Made by a program: the position numbers and the translations under genes. This document shows positions 1-8,504 of a DNA stretch of 64,000 nucleotides, piece after piece; the first letter of the stretch is position 1, and every line of letters starts with the position of its first letter. Under the pieces are notes generated by a model that was given only the letters and a program-made list of their open reading frames with translations, ran no database searches and was not told the DNA's origin. Source of the DNA: CBDUXT01 sp965371245 (GTDB lineage Bacteria; Planctomycetota; Phycisphaerae; UBA1845); assembly GCA_965371245.1 (NCBI GenBank), contig CBDUXT010000002.1, positions 62,001 through 126,000 on the forward strand, read 5' to 3'.

Positions 1-40
1 GTGCGAGCGCGTCGCCCGGGTTCGCCTGCCTTCCGGTGAC

Positions 41-69
41 TGTTCGCCTTGGACGGACAGTGATAGAAT
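41..69 (+). promoter_or_regulatory. Candidate promoter with extended -10
   Basis: The bases TGATAGAAT at 61-69 match an extended -10 element (TGnTAnAAT). A poor -35-like TGTTCG lies at 41-46 with 17-base spacing. It sits about 95 bases before the GTG start of the DUF1573 gene. The match may be chance in GC-rich DNA, and the first 60 bases of the window show no other feature. Confidence 0.25.
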
Positions 70-163
70 GCTCCGACTCCCGCGGGGCGCTGGCATCGGA
101 GGCGCCTGGGGCACTCTCGCTTGTGGCCGCTCGGAAGGGTTGGTTGGTTTCGGAGGTTGGTTC

Positions 164-1531
164 GTGACGCGGCGATTTCTGGTGACGGCTACGCTCTTGA
201 TCTGCGGTTCCGCGGTACTGGCTCAGCTTCCACCCGTCCCCACCGGAAAGGGTCCGACGGCTGCGAAGAGGCCGAAGATCGTCGTGGCGCAACGAATGGT
301 GGATGTCGGCCGTGTTCTGGAGGGCGACAAGACCGCCGTCGAATGGCTGATCGAAAACCGCGGCAACGCGGAGTTGATCATCGAGCGAACCCGGGCAACC
401 TGCGGCTGCACGGTTGTGGAACTCAGTCCCGAGGAGGCATTCATCGCCCCGGGAGAGTCGCTTGTCCTTCGGGCCGAGTTTGACAGCACGGGGCGACCGG
501 GTACGCAACAAAAAGCGATCCACGTGTTCACCAACGATGCGCTCGAGCCGGAAGTGAAGCTCGAGTTCACCGCCAGCGTCGAGGCGCTCTATCTGATGAA
601 CCCGCGCAAGGATCCGGTGAACCTGCGCATCCTTCGTCGTGGGGAGACAGCCAAGCAAACGATCGAGTTTCGTCCGGCGCCCGGACGCAAGAGCGTCGAA
701 ATCCTGGATATCGTGACCGCATCGGGTGGGCCGATACGGTTTGCGCACGCCCCGTTCGACGCGGACGGCGTGACAGGCCAGCGCGTTTCCATGACTGTGC
801 CGGAGCACGTCGCGCTGGGGGCGATGTCGACCACGGTCACGTTCAAGCTGCGGATCGACGGCACGGATCGACAGCGTGTGGTCGCGGTGCGCGGGCACGT
901 CGCCGGCGACCTGACGTGGCTGCCGCTGGTCATCGACAACACGCGACACCCGTCCCGCCCCGGGAAGCGGTTTGCCCCCTTGAGCATTCGCGCGACCGAC
1001 AAACGTCCGTTTGACGTTCTCGGCGGAGATGCTGGAGAGTGGTTTGACGTCAGCGTCACTCCGTTGAAACGTGGGCCGGCGCGTACACAATACGCCGTTC
1101 AGTTGACACTTCGAGAGGGGGCACCGGTGGGGCCGTTCGGGACCACGCTGACCGTACGGACCAGCGCGCTGGATCAGCCGATTATTCGTGTGCCCGTGTT
1201 CGGCATCGTGGCCGAAGTCGTGATCGTGGATCCGCCGCTGATCGCGTTCCGCCAGGACGGAACCGCCGCGGGGACGAAACGACGGCTGAAACTACAGGTT
1301 CAACCTCAACTCTCGCTGGAGATCGCGGGGGTGACCTGCGATCGCCGCGAAGTCGTCGCCACGATCGATCGGGAAGCGAGTTCCCGTTACCGCCATGTCC
1401 GTTTTCTGGATGTTCAGTGGACCGGGGCGTTACCGGCGGGCACCCATCGGGCCGTCCTGACCGTGGAAACGAACCGGCCCGGCGGAAGGCGGCTGGACAT
1501 TCCGGTTGTCATCGAAGTGCCCGATCGCTAG
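164..1531 (+). CDS. DUF1573 domain exported protein
   Basis: Exported protein of about 455 residues. The GTG at 164 is chosen because GGAGG lies at 152-156, seven bases upstream, and because the first 20 residues (VTRRFLVTATLLICGSAVLA) form a good signal peptide; an in-frame ATG at 68 would bury it. A DUF1573 module occupies roughly residues 40-140. It has the family's ENRGNAEL stretch, the ATCGCTVVEL core and the closing FTND segment. DUF1573 is an Ig/ASH-like beta domain common in exported proteins of Planctomycetes and Bacteroidetes, with no fixed biochemical role. The remaining 300 residues look like further beta-sandwich units without a recognised name. It is probably periplasmic or surface-exposed. 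No operon partner is obvious; the next gene starts about 190 bases on, beyond a hairpin element. Confidence 0.8.
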   Translation: MTRRFLVTATLLICGSAVLAQLPPVPTGKGPTAAKRPKIVVAQRMVDVGRVLEGDKTAVEWLIENRGNAELIIERTRATCGCTVVELSPEEAFIAPGESLVLRAEFDSTGRPGTQQKAIHVFTNDALEPEVKLEFTASVEALYLMNPRKDPVNLRILRRGETAKQTIEFRPAPGRKSVEILDIVTASGGPIRFAHAPFDADGVTGQRVSMTVPEHVALGAMSTTVTFKLRIDGTDRQRVVAVRGHVAGDLTWLPLVIDNTRHPSRPGKRFAPLSIRATDKRPFDVLGGDAGEWFDVSVTPLKRGPARTQYAVQLTLREGAPVGPFGTTLTVRTSALDQPIIRVPVFGIVAEVVIVDPPLIAFRQDGTAAGTKRRLKLQVQPQLSLEIAGVTCDRREVVATIDREASSRYRHVRFLDVQWTGALPAGTHRAVLTVETNRPGGRRLDIPVVIEVPDR

Positions 1532-1575
1532 TGCAGCGTCAGCCGTCCATTGACGGTTCAAGGATTGGTCAACAC

Positions 1576-1651
1576 GTGTGCCACTGCTCTACAAGCAGTG
1601 CCCCCGGGGCTATGATTGCGGGTCAACACGGGTCGCAGAGCCGTGGCACGC
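1576..1651. repeat. Bipartite hairpin element, family A (degenerate copy)
   Basis: A 76-base element begins with GTGTGCCAC and ends with GTGGCACGC. The left arm holds the palindrome CACTGCT-CTACA-AGCAGTG; the right arm has decayed. It matches in layout and length the perfect copy at 19105-19179. It lies 45 bases after the stop codon of the DUF1573 gene. Confidence 0.6.
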
Positions 1652-1724
1652 GAAGCAGTCGATTCAACGATGACGGAGCACCAGGACCGCGCAACGCATA
1701 CAAACCTTCAAGAGAGATCTGCGT

Positions 1725-1928
1725 ATGACGGGCGAAGAGAAAACGGCGGCGAGCGAAGACGCCGCGAATGAAAACGAGAAGCCGCAAACCAAATGGGAGG
1801 ACCCCGGCGTTCCGGTCGGCAACGCACCGCCGGGGTCGCGCGGGCCGCTTGCCTTCTTTGCCGTGGCGTGGGTGGCGTTCGTGATCTTTCTGTTCGTGAT
1901 GATGCTCTCGCGGTATGAGGCATCGTAG
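1725..1928 (+). CDS. Small single-span membrane protein, hypothetical
   Basis: A 67-residue protein with a charged, proline-rich N-terminal half (many E, N, K) and one transmembrane helix near residues 42-62 (LAFFAVAWVAFVIFLFVMM), ending in a short RYEAS tail. A purine-rich AAGAGAG precedes the ATG. The next gene starts with GTG only three bases after this stop, so the two are very likely co-transcribed and perhaps translationally coupled. The family is not recognised and no catalytic motif is visible. It may be a membrane partner of the DUF115-like protein downstream, but that rests on spacing alone. Confidence 0.6.
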   Translation: MTGEEKTAASEDAANENEKPQTKWEDPGVPVGNAPPGSRGPLAFFAVAWVAFVIFLFVMMLSRYEAS

Positions 1929-1931
1929 GTC

Positions 1932-3764
1932 GTGGCGGCGCCGCGCACGGATTGGTACGAACGCAACCTCGACGCGCTGAGAGCCTTTCAGCCCAAGGTG
2001 GCGGCGGCCGTCGAGGCGACACGCATTCCCCCGAGCGTAACATCGGCCATCGGTCGGGATGGTCATCCGACCTTTCTTATCCAGTGCGAGGACGGCCGCT
2101 CCCAGTGGTTCGGGGGGTCGTCGATGCCGACCATCAGCGCGCCCGAGCTGGTTTCGGCCTTCGAAAGCGACGGACGCAACGTCGTCCTCCCCGGCGTTCA
2201 AACAGGCCTGGAGCCGTTGTTGGTGGCCGCGATGATGCCGTCGCACGCCGCGCTGTTCGTGTTGGAGCCGGATGTCCGGGCGGTCAAGCTCGCCCTTGAG
2301 TTGTATGACTATGCGGGGCTCATCGAGTTGGGGCGTCTGGTCTTTTTGCTCGGCGAGGTTGACGAGCTGGTGGGGCGATTCGGCCAGTTCTTCGAGAAGC
2401 ATCCTGGCTACGAGGTGCCGGCGCATCTGTTGCCGCTGGCCGGACTGACGTCGGCTGACGTCACGGCGCTTCGCGCCCACATCGAGCGCGCCGGAACGGC
2501 GATCGGTCTGGTTCACACGAGAGCGACGCAATCGTCTGTCGAGCGGCTGGCCGCCCGGCCTCCTTGCCCGTGTCCCGCGGCGCCCCGTGTGGCCGTGCTG
2601 GGTGTCGATGCGCGGGCGGTGTCGTTCGAGCAGGCACGCCGCGTGGCGCGCGCCCTCGACCGATTGGGCTGGAGCTACGAACTATGTATTCCGGACGCGC
2701 CGAATCGGTGCCACACCGTGGCACGTCTTCGGGCGATCGAAGCGGTCTCGGCCGATCTCGTCCTGTTGATCAACGGAACGCCCGGGCCGCTGTCGGCGTT
2801 GCTTCCCCCGGGGCTCCCCGTCGTCTCCTGGTTTCTACCCGGAGCGGTCGCCGCGACCGCGTCCGCCGAGGTGCCCGCGGACGATCGACTCATCCTGGCC
2901 GGGTCCGCTCGTTTGCGCGACGAGCTGGCCTGCGCGGGTGTGCCCGCCGGCGCGATTGACCTGTGCGACGCGGCGGCCGATGTCACGCTCTTCCGGCCGC
3001 CGGCTGCCCCGCCGGGCGCGGAAGATCGGCGCGATCTGGCTCTGGTCATGGACGTTCCGGATGACCGCCCGGAAGCGGCCGGCGTACACCTGACGAGCCA
3101 ACAGAAGCTATGGGAAGCGCTTCGGGAGGTCGTCCGCGCGGAGCTGGACGCCTACCGCGAGGATCGGGCGGAAGCGTTCCTCACCAGGGCGGAACGACTG
3201 ACCGGGACAGTCTTGAATGAGCCGGGCGTGCGCGAGCAGTTCGTCGGCCTCCTGCGAGCACGGATTGCGCCGGCGGCGCTCGCGAGATCGGCGGCCGAAG
3301 CGCTGATCAGCGCGGGGTATCGTTTGATTCTTTGTGGTCGGAACTGGCCCGCCCACGGGGGCGCCGAGCTGTGCGCACCGGACGGAGTGCCGGCGGGCGC
3401 GTCGCTTGGCAAGTTGTTCAACAAAGTGGTGGGGGTGGTGCTGCTCGAGTTGTCGGCGGGCTCCGTGCAGATGGGGCTTGATGCCCTGTCGGCCGGTTGC
3501 CATGTGCTATGTTATCGCGGCGATGGCTCGTTCACCGAGCAGTTTCCCGGGTTGCGGGATGTCGCCGCGCACCTGAACCTGTACGGCTCCTCGGCGGAGC
3601 TGTTGAGCCGGGTTCGTTCGCTGGTCGATCCGGGTGCGATCGACTCGCCAAGGCCCGCGGCGGGACGTGAGCTTGTTGAAACGAAGCATTCGATGGCCGA
3701 CCGGCTGCGTTCAATCGTGGCGCGGGTCCGGCAACGACAAGCATCGGTTGCGGTCGTCGCGTAG
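1932..3764 (+). CDS. DUF115-like N-terminus with CgeB/glycosyltransferase-like C-terminus
   Basis: A 610-residue protein with GTG start at 1932, three bases after the upstream stop. The first 170 residues resemble the DUF115/Maf-type region found in motility- and glycan-associated proteins: a QWFGG segment, then LEPLLVAAM and a leader-like VLEPDVRAVKLALELYD stretch. The second half has two Rossmann-like portions and ends with a GT-B style region (LILCGRNW, then LSAGSVQMGLDALSAGCHVL) reminiscent of CgeB or spore-coat glycosyltransferases. A role in protein or surface glycosylation is inferred, and donor and acceptor are unknown. No signal peptide or membrane span is visible, so it is probably cytoplasmic. 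The Bpt and heptosyltransferase genes follow on the same strand. Confidence 0.55.
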   Translation: MAAPRTDWYERNLDALRAFQPKVAAAVEATRIPPSVTSAIGRDGHPTFLIQCEDGRSQWFGGSSMPTISAPELVSAFESDGRNVVLPGVQTGLEPLLVAAMMPSHAALFVLEPDVRAVKLALELYDYAGLIELGRLVFLLGEVDELVGRFGQFFEKHPGYEVPAHLLPLAGLTSADVTALRAHIERAGTAIGLVHTRATQSSVERLAARPPCPCPAAPRVAVLGVDARAVSFEQARRVARALDRLGWSYELCIPDAPNRCHTVARLRAIEAVSADLVLLINGTPGPLSALLPPGLPVVSWFLPGAVAATASAEVPADDRLILAGSARLRDELACAGVPAGAIDLCDAAADVTLFRPPAAPPGAEDRRDLALVMDVPDDRPEAAGVHLTSQQKLWEALREVVRAELDAYREDRAEAFLTRAERLTGTVLNEPGVREQFVGLLRARIAPAALARSAAEALISAGYRLILCGRNWPAHGGAELCAPDGVPAGASLGKLFNKVVGVVLLELSAGSVQMGLDALSAGCHVLCYRGDGSFTEQFPGLRDVAAHLNLYGSSAELLSRVRSLVDPGAIDSPRPAAGRELVETKHSMADRLRSIVARVRQRQASVAVVA

Positions 3765-3785
3765 ACGACGGTGGGAGTGCATGGC

Positions 3786-4562
3786 ATGTGGTCGGTGTTG
3801 AACGGGACGATCGTCAACGCCGGCACCGTCGCCGTGGGGAGCGTGGCCGGGCTGCTTGTGGGACCCCGGCTTCCGGCGCGATACCAACAAATCGTCCTTA
3901 CCTGCCTCGGGTTGATCACGATCACGCTCGGTGTTGACGCGGGTGTGCTCAAGTTCGACGCCACGGTGCGCCGGTTCGGGGAAGGCGACCCCACGTACGG
4001 CGCGACCCTGGCCATGGTGATGATCGGGTCGCTGCTCTTCGGCGCGATCATCGGCACGGCGCTGCGCATCCACGATCGCATCGAAGGGCTGGGGGCGTGG
4101 ATCCACGGCCGCTTCTCGCGGCAGGACGCCGGGCGGTTCACCGAGGGGTTCCTGACGGCCAGCGTCATCTTTTGTGTCGGGCCGCTCACGCTCCTCGGCT
4201 GTCTGGAGAACGGCGCCCACGGCAAGCCCGGGCTCTTGTACATCAAGGCGGCGCTCGATGGGTTCTGCTCGTTGGCGCTGGCGTCTGCCCTGGGGGTCGG
4301 GGTCCTGGCGAGCCTTCTGACGATCGTGGTGTTCCAGGGCGGGCTGTCGCTCCTGGCATCCTGGGTTGCGGATCCGCTGGATGAGGTCTCGCTCGCGATG
4401 ATGAGCGTGGTGGGCGGCGTGCTGCTCTTGGCGACGGCCTTCACGCTGCTCGACATCAAGAAGATTCCCGTCGCCAATCTCCTGCCCGCGATCTTCCTGC
4501 CGCCTGTGTTCGTCTGGGCGATCGACGGGGTTGCACCGGGTACCCTGTTTCCCCTGCCCTGA
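3786..4562 (+). CDS. DUF554 family membrane protein (YqgA-like)
   Basis: A polytopic inner-membrane protein of 258 residues. The ATG at 3786 is preferred over the GTG at 3771 because GGGAG at 3773-3777 gives eight-base spacing. Sequence hallmarks of DUF554 are the N-terminal GTIVNAGTVAVGSVAGLLVG glycine-zipper helix, the TEGFLTASVIFCVGPLTLLG segment and the internal KAALDGFCSLALASALGVG segment. About seven hydrophobic helices are visible. The family is proposed to be a transporter or channel, but its substrate is not established. The length fits the family (about 230-260). It starts about 20 bases after the preceding gene, so co-transcription is likely. No functional link with its neighbours can be read from the sequence. 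Confidence 0.8.
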   Translation: MWSVLNGTIVNAGTVAVGSVAGLLVGPRLPARYQQIVLTCLGLITITLGVDAGVLKFDATVRRFGEGDPTYGATLAMVMIGSLLFGAIIGTALRIHDRIEGLGAWIHGRFSRQDAGRFTEGFLTASVIFCVGPLTLLGCLENGAHGKPGLLYIKAALDGFCSLALASALGVGVLASLLTIVVFQGGLSLLASWVADPLDEVSLAMMSVVGGVLLLATAFTLLDIKKIPVANLLPAIFLPPVFVWAIDGVAPGTLFPLP

Positions 4563-4589
4563 TCGGCTTCCTACAATGGGCGGTTGGTC

Positions 4590-5333
4590 ATGAACGATCC
4601 AGGAGCAAACGAAGAGCGGATCACGTCGCGCCAGCGCGACTACGATACCTTGCGCTACGTGTCCGCGGAGACTGCCTGTCCGTATCTTCCGGGTCGGCAG
4701 TCTCGCTGCGAGGCGTACTCCGTCGATACGCTGGACGGATCGATGTACGAGCGTCTGTTGGCACGCGGGTTTCGTCGTAGCGGGCGCACGATCTACCGCC
4801 CGCGGTGCCGATCGTGCAACGAGTGCCGGTCGGTCCGCGTTCCGGCGAGCCGCTTCGCGCCAAGCCGGTCGCAGCGGCGCGTGCGGCGTCGAAACGAAGA
4901 CGTCCGGGTGGAGATCACCCAGCCTGAGGCGACGGACGGGAAGTTCACGCTCTTCTGTCGATACCTCGACTTCCAACACGACAACACGATGACTCGGACC
5001 GAGGAGGCGTTCCGGGAGTTCCTATTCGACTCGCCCATGCAAACCTGTGAGTTCGACTATTATCTGGGTGACCGGCTCGTCGGGGTGAGTCTGGCGGATC
5101 GCTGGGCTCGCGGGCTCAGCAGCGTGTACATGTTCTTCGAGCCGGATGTGGCACGGCGCAGCCTGGGGACCTTCTCCGTGCTGTACGAAATCGATTTCTG
5201 CCGTCGTGAGCGGCTGCCGTTCTATTATCTGGGCTACTACGTGGCAGAGTGTGCGACGATGGCCTATAAATCCGACTTTCGCCCCAACGAAATCCTGGTG
5301 GCCGAGAACCGGTGGCTGGGGTTCAAAGACTAG
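4590..5333 (+). CDS. bpt: Aspartate/glutamate leucyltransferase (Bpt)
   Basis: A 247-residue aminoacyl-tRNA-protein transferase. The family moves leucine from Leu-tRNA to N-terminal Asp or Glu of proteins and so feeds the bacterial N-degron/ClpS-ClpAP route in the cytoplasm. The N-terminal ATE domain shows ETACPYLPGRQSR and the cysteine cluster YRPRCRSCNECRSVRVP. The C-terminal half shows the GCN5-like acyltransferase part (LVGVSLADRW, SSVYMFFEPD, FYYLGYYV, MAYKSDFRPNE). The ATG at 4590 begins MNDPGANEERITS. Substrate preference (leucyl rather than arginyl) is inferred from bacterial homologues. The heptosyltransferase follows nine bases later, so the pair may share a transcript without a functional link. 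Confidence 0.9.
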   Translation: MNDPGANEERITSRQRDYDTLRYVSAETACPYLPGRQSRCEAYSVDTLDGSMYERLLARGFRRSGRTIYRPRCRSCNECRSVRVPASRFAPSRSQRRVRRRNEDVRVEITQPEATDGKFTLFCRYLDFQHDNTMTRTEEAFREFLFDSPMQTCEFDYYLGDRLVGVSLADRWARGLSSVYMFFEPDVARRSLGTFSVLYEIDFCRRERLPFYYLGYYVAECATMAYKSDFRPNEILVAENRWLGFKD

Positions 5334-5342
5334 GATTCCGCC

Positions 5343-6449
5343 GTGGCCCGCGACCGTTCCGCCGCATCCGACCTGAGCCGAAAAGACTTCGCGCGGATTC
5401 TCTTGGTCAAGCCGAGTTCGCTGGGTGATGTGGTCCACGCGCTTCCGGTTCTGCATGGTCTGCGGTTGCGGTACCCCCAGGCGCGGATCGACTGGCTCAT
5501 CGCATCGAGTCTTGCTCCGCTTCTGGAGGATCACCCCGAACTTGATGAGTTGGTACGCTTCGACCGCAAGCGGTTCGGCCGGGTCGGCCTGAGTCCGCGT
5601 GCAGGTGCCGCGTTCGTGCGGTTCGTCCGCGACTTGCGTGCCCGGAAGTACGACCTGGTGATCGATCTTCAGGGACTGTTCCGGACGGGATTCCTCACGC
5701 ACGCCACGGGTGCGCCGGTCCGAATCGGGTATTCCACTGCGCGGGAGGGCGCGTCGATGTTCTATACGCATCGCGTCGCGGTGGCGGACGCGGACATGCA
5801 CGCCGTGGACCGCAATTACCTCGTTGCACAGCGACTTGGTTTTGGTGACGTTCCGGTTACGTTCAAGGTGCCGATCGCGGATGCCGCGCGCGCCGCGGCT
5901 TCATCGCTACTTCAGACCCGAGGCGCGGTTGCGGGCGACCGGCTCGTTCTGGTCGTGCCGGGTGCCCGTTGGGAGACGAAACGGTGGCTGCCGGGGCGGT
6001 TTGCGGAAACGATCGATCGTCTTCATGCTCGCGAGGGGATTTCCTGCGTGCTGGCCGGTAGCGGCGACGAAGCGGCACTTTGTGAGAAGATCGGGGGCGC
6101 CTGTGCGACTACGCCGCTGAACCTCGCCGGTCAAACGAATCTTCGCGAACTGGCCGCTCTGGTCGAGCGCTCGGATGTTGTGCTCTGTCACGACTCGGCA
6201 GCGATGCACCTGGCGGTCGCGTCGGGTCGCGCGCTGGTTTGCCTGATCGGCCCGACCAACGTGCGTCGCACCGGGCCCTATCGCCGTGAGGGCGATGTGA
6301 TCCGGTTGGACCTCGACTGTGCGCCGTGCTATCTGCGACGGTTGGCGCAGTGTCCGCACGACCATCGGTGCATGCGCGATCTGGACGTGTCGGATGTCGT
6401 GGCCGCGACCGAGCGGGCGCTGTTGGCCGATGAGGTGAGAGTGAGCTAG
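5343..6449 (+). CDS. Glycosyltransferase family 9 (LPS heptosyltransferase-like)
   Basis: A 368-residue GT-B fold enzyme of family GT9, which transfers heptose from ADP-heptose onto the lipid A/Kdo core. The GTG start at 5343 follows the bpt stop by nine bases. Visible motifs are the N-terminal ILLVKPSSLGDVVHALPV, the DLQGLFRTG segment, the nucleotide-binding PGARWETKRWLP stretch, and CHDSAAMHLAVASG followed by IGPTNVRRTGPY near the C-terminus. All are typical of WaaC/WaaF/RfaQ proteins. The length is normal. The C-terminal CAPCYLRRLAQCPHDHRCM cysteines also occur in many GT9 members. LptFG and the HldE-like gene nearby support an LPS role. Which core position it modifies cannot be told. Confidence 0.85.
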   Translation: MARDRSAASDLSRKDFARILLVKPSSLGDVVHALPVLHGLRLRYPQARIDWLIASSLAPLLEDHPELDELVRFDRKRFGRVGLSPRAGAAFVRFVRDLRARKYDLVIDLQGLFRTGFLTHATGAPVRIGYSTAREGASMFYTHRVAVADADMHAVDRNYLVAQRLGFGDVPVTFKVPIADAARAAASSLLQTRGAVAGDRLVLVVPGARWETKRWLPGRFAETIDRLHAREGISCVLAGSGDEAALCEKIGGACATTPLNLAGQTNLRELAALVERSDVVLCHDSAAMHLAVASGRALVCLIGPTNVRRTGPYRREGDVIRLDLDCAPCYLRRLAQCPHDHRCMRDLDVSDVVAATERALLADEVRVS

Positions 6450-6531
6450 ACGTTGGGGTCGCACACCAGTCGAGCGGCACCGGCCGATAACCCGGGGTCT
6501 ACGATACGTCCGTCGGAACGGATACCTCGAG

Positions 6532-6633
6532 TCAGAGCAGCAGGCGCGAGCCTGCGGACCCCAGCGTCAACATGTCAACGGGCTCGCGCCCGCTGGCAAA
6601 CCGGTTCCACCGGTGCTCTGAAGACTGCCCAAC
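6532..6633. repeat. Dispersed intergenic element, family D, copy 1
   Basis: This lies in the 315-base gap between 6450 and 6764, which has no other recognisable content. It contains the hairpin GCAGGC-GCGA-GCCTGC (6540-6555), whose loop is a GNRA type, followed by GGACCCCAGCG, ACATGTC, CGGGCTCGC and CCGGTGCT blocks. The same blocks in the same order occur at 28245-28325, with a few mismatches and a shorter spacer. It is 82 bases beyond the heptosyltransferase stop. Confidence 0.65.
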
Positions 6634-6764
6634 ACCGATGCTGCCTCACACCCGATGCCCGACGGATCGATCGGCGCAGGTGACATGGTCGGTGGGCGCG
6701 GGTACACTTGCGCCTTACCCCACCGGGCTTGGTGGGATTCCACAAGGAACCATAAGGAAGCATC

Positions 6765-7334
6765 GTGGCGAGGTATCTCGCAAGGACCCGTAGGATCCTT
6801 GCTCAGAAGGTTTTGCACACCGACGACACGCCGCACGCCATTGCGCTTGGCGCGGCGATGGCGACGTTCGTCGCGTTCCTGCCGCTCGTTGGGTTGCAAA
6901 CGCTTATCGCGGTCTCGCTGGCGGCGCTGGCTCGGGCGAACAAGGCCGTCTGCATCCCCATCGTCTGGATTACCAACCCCCTTACGCTTGGCCCGATCTA
7001 CGGCGCCTGCTTCGGGCTCGGTCGATTCGTCTTGGCCAGCTCTCCCGCGGCGGACGAAGGTGCCGTCGTGAGTGAGCTGCAACAACATCAACAGACTGGG
7101 CTTTTGGAGGTGGCGTTTTGGCGGGGCTTGCTCGATCGGCTGGGGACGCTGGCGCTTGAGCTGTGGGTGGGGTGTGCGATCGTCGGTGTGGTGACGGGCG
7201 TCGGCATGTACTTCGTCGCGCGGTGGGGCGTCGTGGCGTATCGCGAGCGACGTCGGCAGCGCATGCTCCGGCGCAGCCTGCTTCGGTCGAAGCCCCGACA
7301 TCGCAAGGTCGCGCGTCGAAGCGAACCGGCCTGA
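6765..7334 (+). CDS. DUF2062 domain membrane protein
   Basis: A 189-residue protein with GTG start at 6765, preceded by AAGGAAG. The DUF2062 signature runs from about residue 20: TPHAIALGAAMATFVAFLPLVGLQ, then a helix around ALARANKA and WITNPLTLGPIYGACFGLG. Three to four hydrophobic helices and a very basic C-terminal tail (RRRQRMLRRSLLRSKPRHRK) are visible, so it is an inner-membrane protein with a positively charged cytoplasmic end. DUF2062 proteins are often found alone or fused to glycosyltransferases, and their biochemical role is not known. It faces the lptG-like gene convergently, with only 34 bases between the stops. No strong terminator is visible there. Confidence 0.8.
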   Translation: MARYLARTRRILAQKVLHTDDTPHAIALGAAMATFVAFLPLVGLQTLIAVSLAALARANKAVCIPIVWITNPLTLGPIYGACFGLGRFVLASSPAADEGAVVSELQQHQQTGLLEVAFWRGLLDRLGTLALELWVGCAIVGVVTGVGMYFVARWGVVAYRERRRQRMLRRSLLRSKPRHRKVARRSEPA

Positions 7335-7368
7335 CTCACTCATTCGAGACCCCGAACCAGCCGGCTTA

Positions 7369-8475
7369 TCAGGTTCGAATTCGATCAACCAGCACAATGG
7401 CGATCGTCCCGAATACGAAGATGGGTGCCCACGCCGGAAGGGCGGACGATGACTCCGGCCGAAGGCTCTGGGCCACGAACGTGGCCACGTAGCACAGCCC
7501 GCATACCGCCATGCATTTCCCGGCATCACTCAGGATGTTGGCCGGCGCACGGTTCAAGAAGAAGGGAAGGCCCAAGAGCAGCATGATCAGGCCGATGATC
7601 GGTTGGGTGCGGCGTTCGTGCTTGGTTTGAACAATCTTCGCCACGTCGCCGCCGAGGTGGCTCTGCAGTTCGCTGAGTTGGGCGATGCTCAGGAAGCGTA
7701 TCCAGTCTTTGGATTGGCGAATCTCAATCGCCTCCGGACTCAGTTCGCTTTCGTACACCGAGATCGCGGTCACCCGCTTTTGGTCGCGAGGGCCCAGTCC
7801 CGATCCGACCGTTCGGACGCGGCTGGTGCGTCGCCCGCGCTCGAGCCGCCACAGACCTTGAGGGCTCATGGGCGACGGCGGTCGCCAGGTGGCCCGGTCT
7901 GCTTCGATCATGGAGGCGACCCGGCCCTCGGCATTCCGGCGTAGGACCAGGAAGCCGTGCAGGTCGTGGGTGATGGGGTCGAACTTGGCAGCGGAGACTA
8001 GGGCGTCGTCACCATCGCGAAGAAAGAGGATGGGGTATGCGCCGGTGCCCTCGGCGTCCTCGTGGTCGCGCGCGAGCTTGTGGGCGACGCGGGGAATCAG
8101 TACCTCGGTGTCCAGGATCAACAGCCCCGTGGTGACCACGCCGAACAGGACCACGGGGCGGGCGATGCGGTAGAGGCTCACCCCGGACGAGAGGACGGCC
8201 GTCAGCTCGTTGAGGCGCCTCATGCGCGCCAGGCTCGCCATGCAGGCGAAGAGCGTGATCGTCGAGGAGAGCTGGGAGAAATAGAGCAGCAGGTTGGGGA
8301 GGTAGTAACCGACGACGTTGCGAATTAGAGCGGTCAGCGGCGGCGAGTCTTCCGTGAACTCGTCCATGTTGACGAACAGATCGAGGACGACGTACAGGCT
8401 CAGCATCGTCGATAGCGCAATGACGTAGTTGACGATCAATGAGCGAAGCAGGTATCGATCGAAGACGCTCAGCAT
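7369..8475 (-). CDS. LptF/LptG family permease (LptG-like)
   Basis: A 368-residue inner-membrane permease of the YjgP/YjgQ family. These proteins form the transmembrane part of the LptB2FG ABC transporter that extracts LPS from the inner membrane and passes it to LptC. The start is placed at the ATG at 8475 (MLSVFDRYLLRSLIVNYV), the usual family N-terminus; an upstream in-frame ATG would overlap the preceding gene. Transmembrane segments lie near the N-terminus, at LYFSQLSSTITLFACMASLA, and in three C-terminal helices (PIIGLIMLLLGLPFF onward). A periplasmic beta domain sits between. It starts 29 bases after the larger permease gene, so the two form an operon. Assignment as LptG rather than LptF rests on gene order only. 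Confidence 0.8.
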   Translation of the reverse strand: MLSVFDRYLLRSLIVNYVIALSTMLSLYVVLDLFVNMDEFTEDSPPLTALIRNVVGYYLPNLLLYFSQLSSTITLFACMASLARMRRLNELTAVLSSGVSLYRIARPVVLFGVVTTGLLILDTEVLIPRVAHKLARDHEDAEGTGAYPILFLRDGDDALVSAAKFDPITHDLHGFLVLRRNAEGRVASMIEADRATWRPPSPMSPQGLWRLERGRRTSRVRTVGSGLGPRDQKRVTAISVYESELSPEAIEIRQSKDWIRFLSIAQLSELQSHLGGDVAKIVQTKHERRTQPIIGLIMLLLGLPFFLNRAPANILSDAGKCMAVCGLCYVATFVAQSLRPESSSALPAWAPIFVFGTIAIVLVDRIRT

Positions 8476-8504
8476 GGGCTGTCGTTCACTCCGAGCAGAA
8501 GGCG

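Noticed and set aside
7365..7385. GGTTCGAATTC resembling a tRNA T-loop
   Set aside because: It lies at the 3' end of the lptG-like gene, and no acceptor or anticodon stems can be formed around it.
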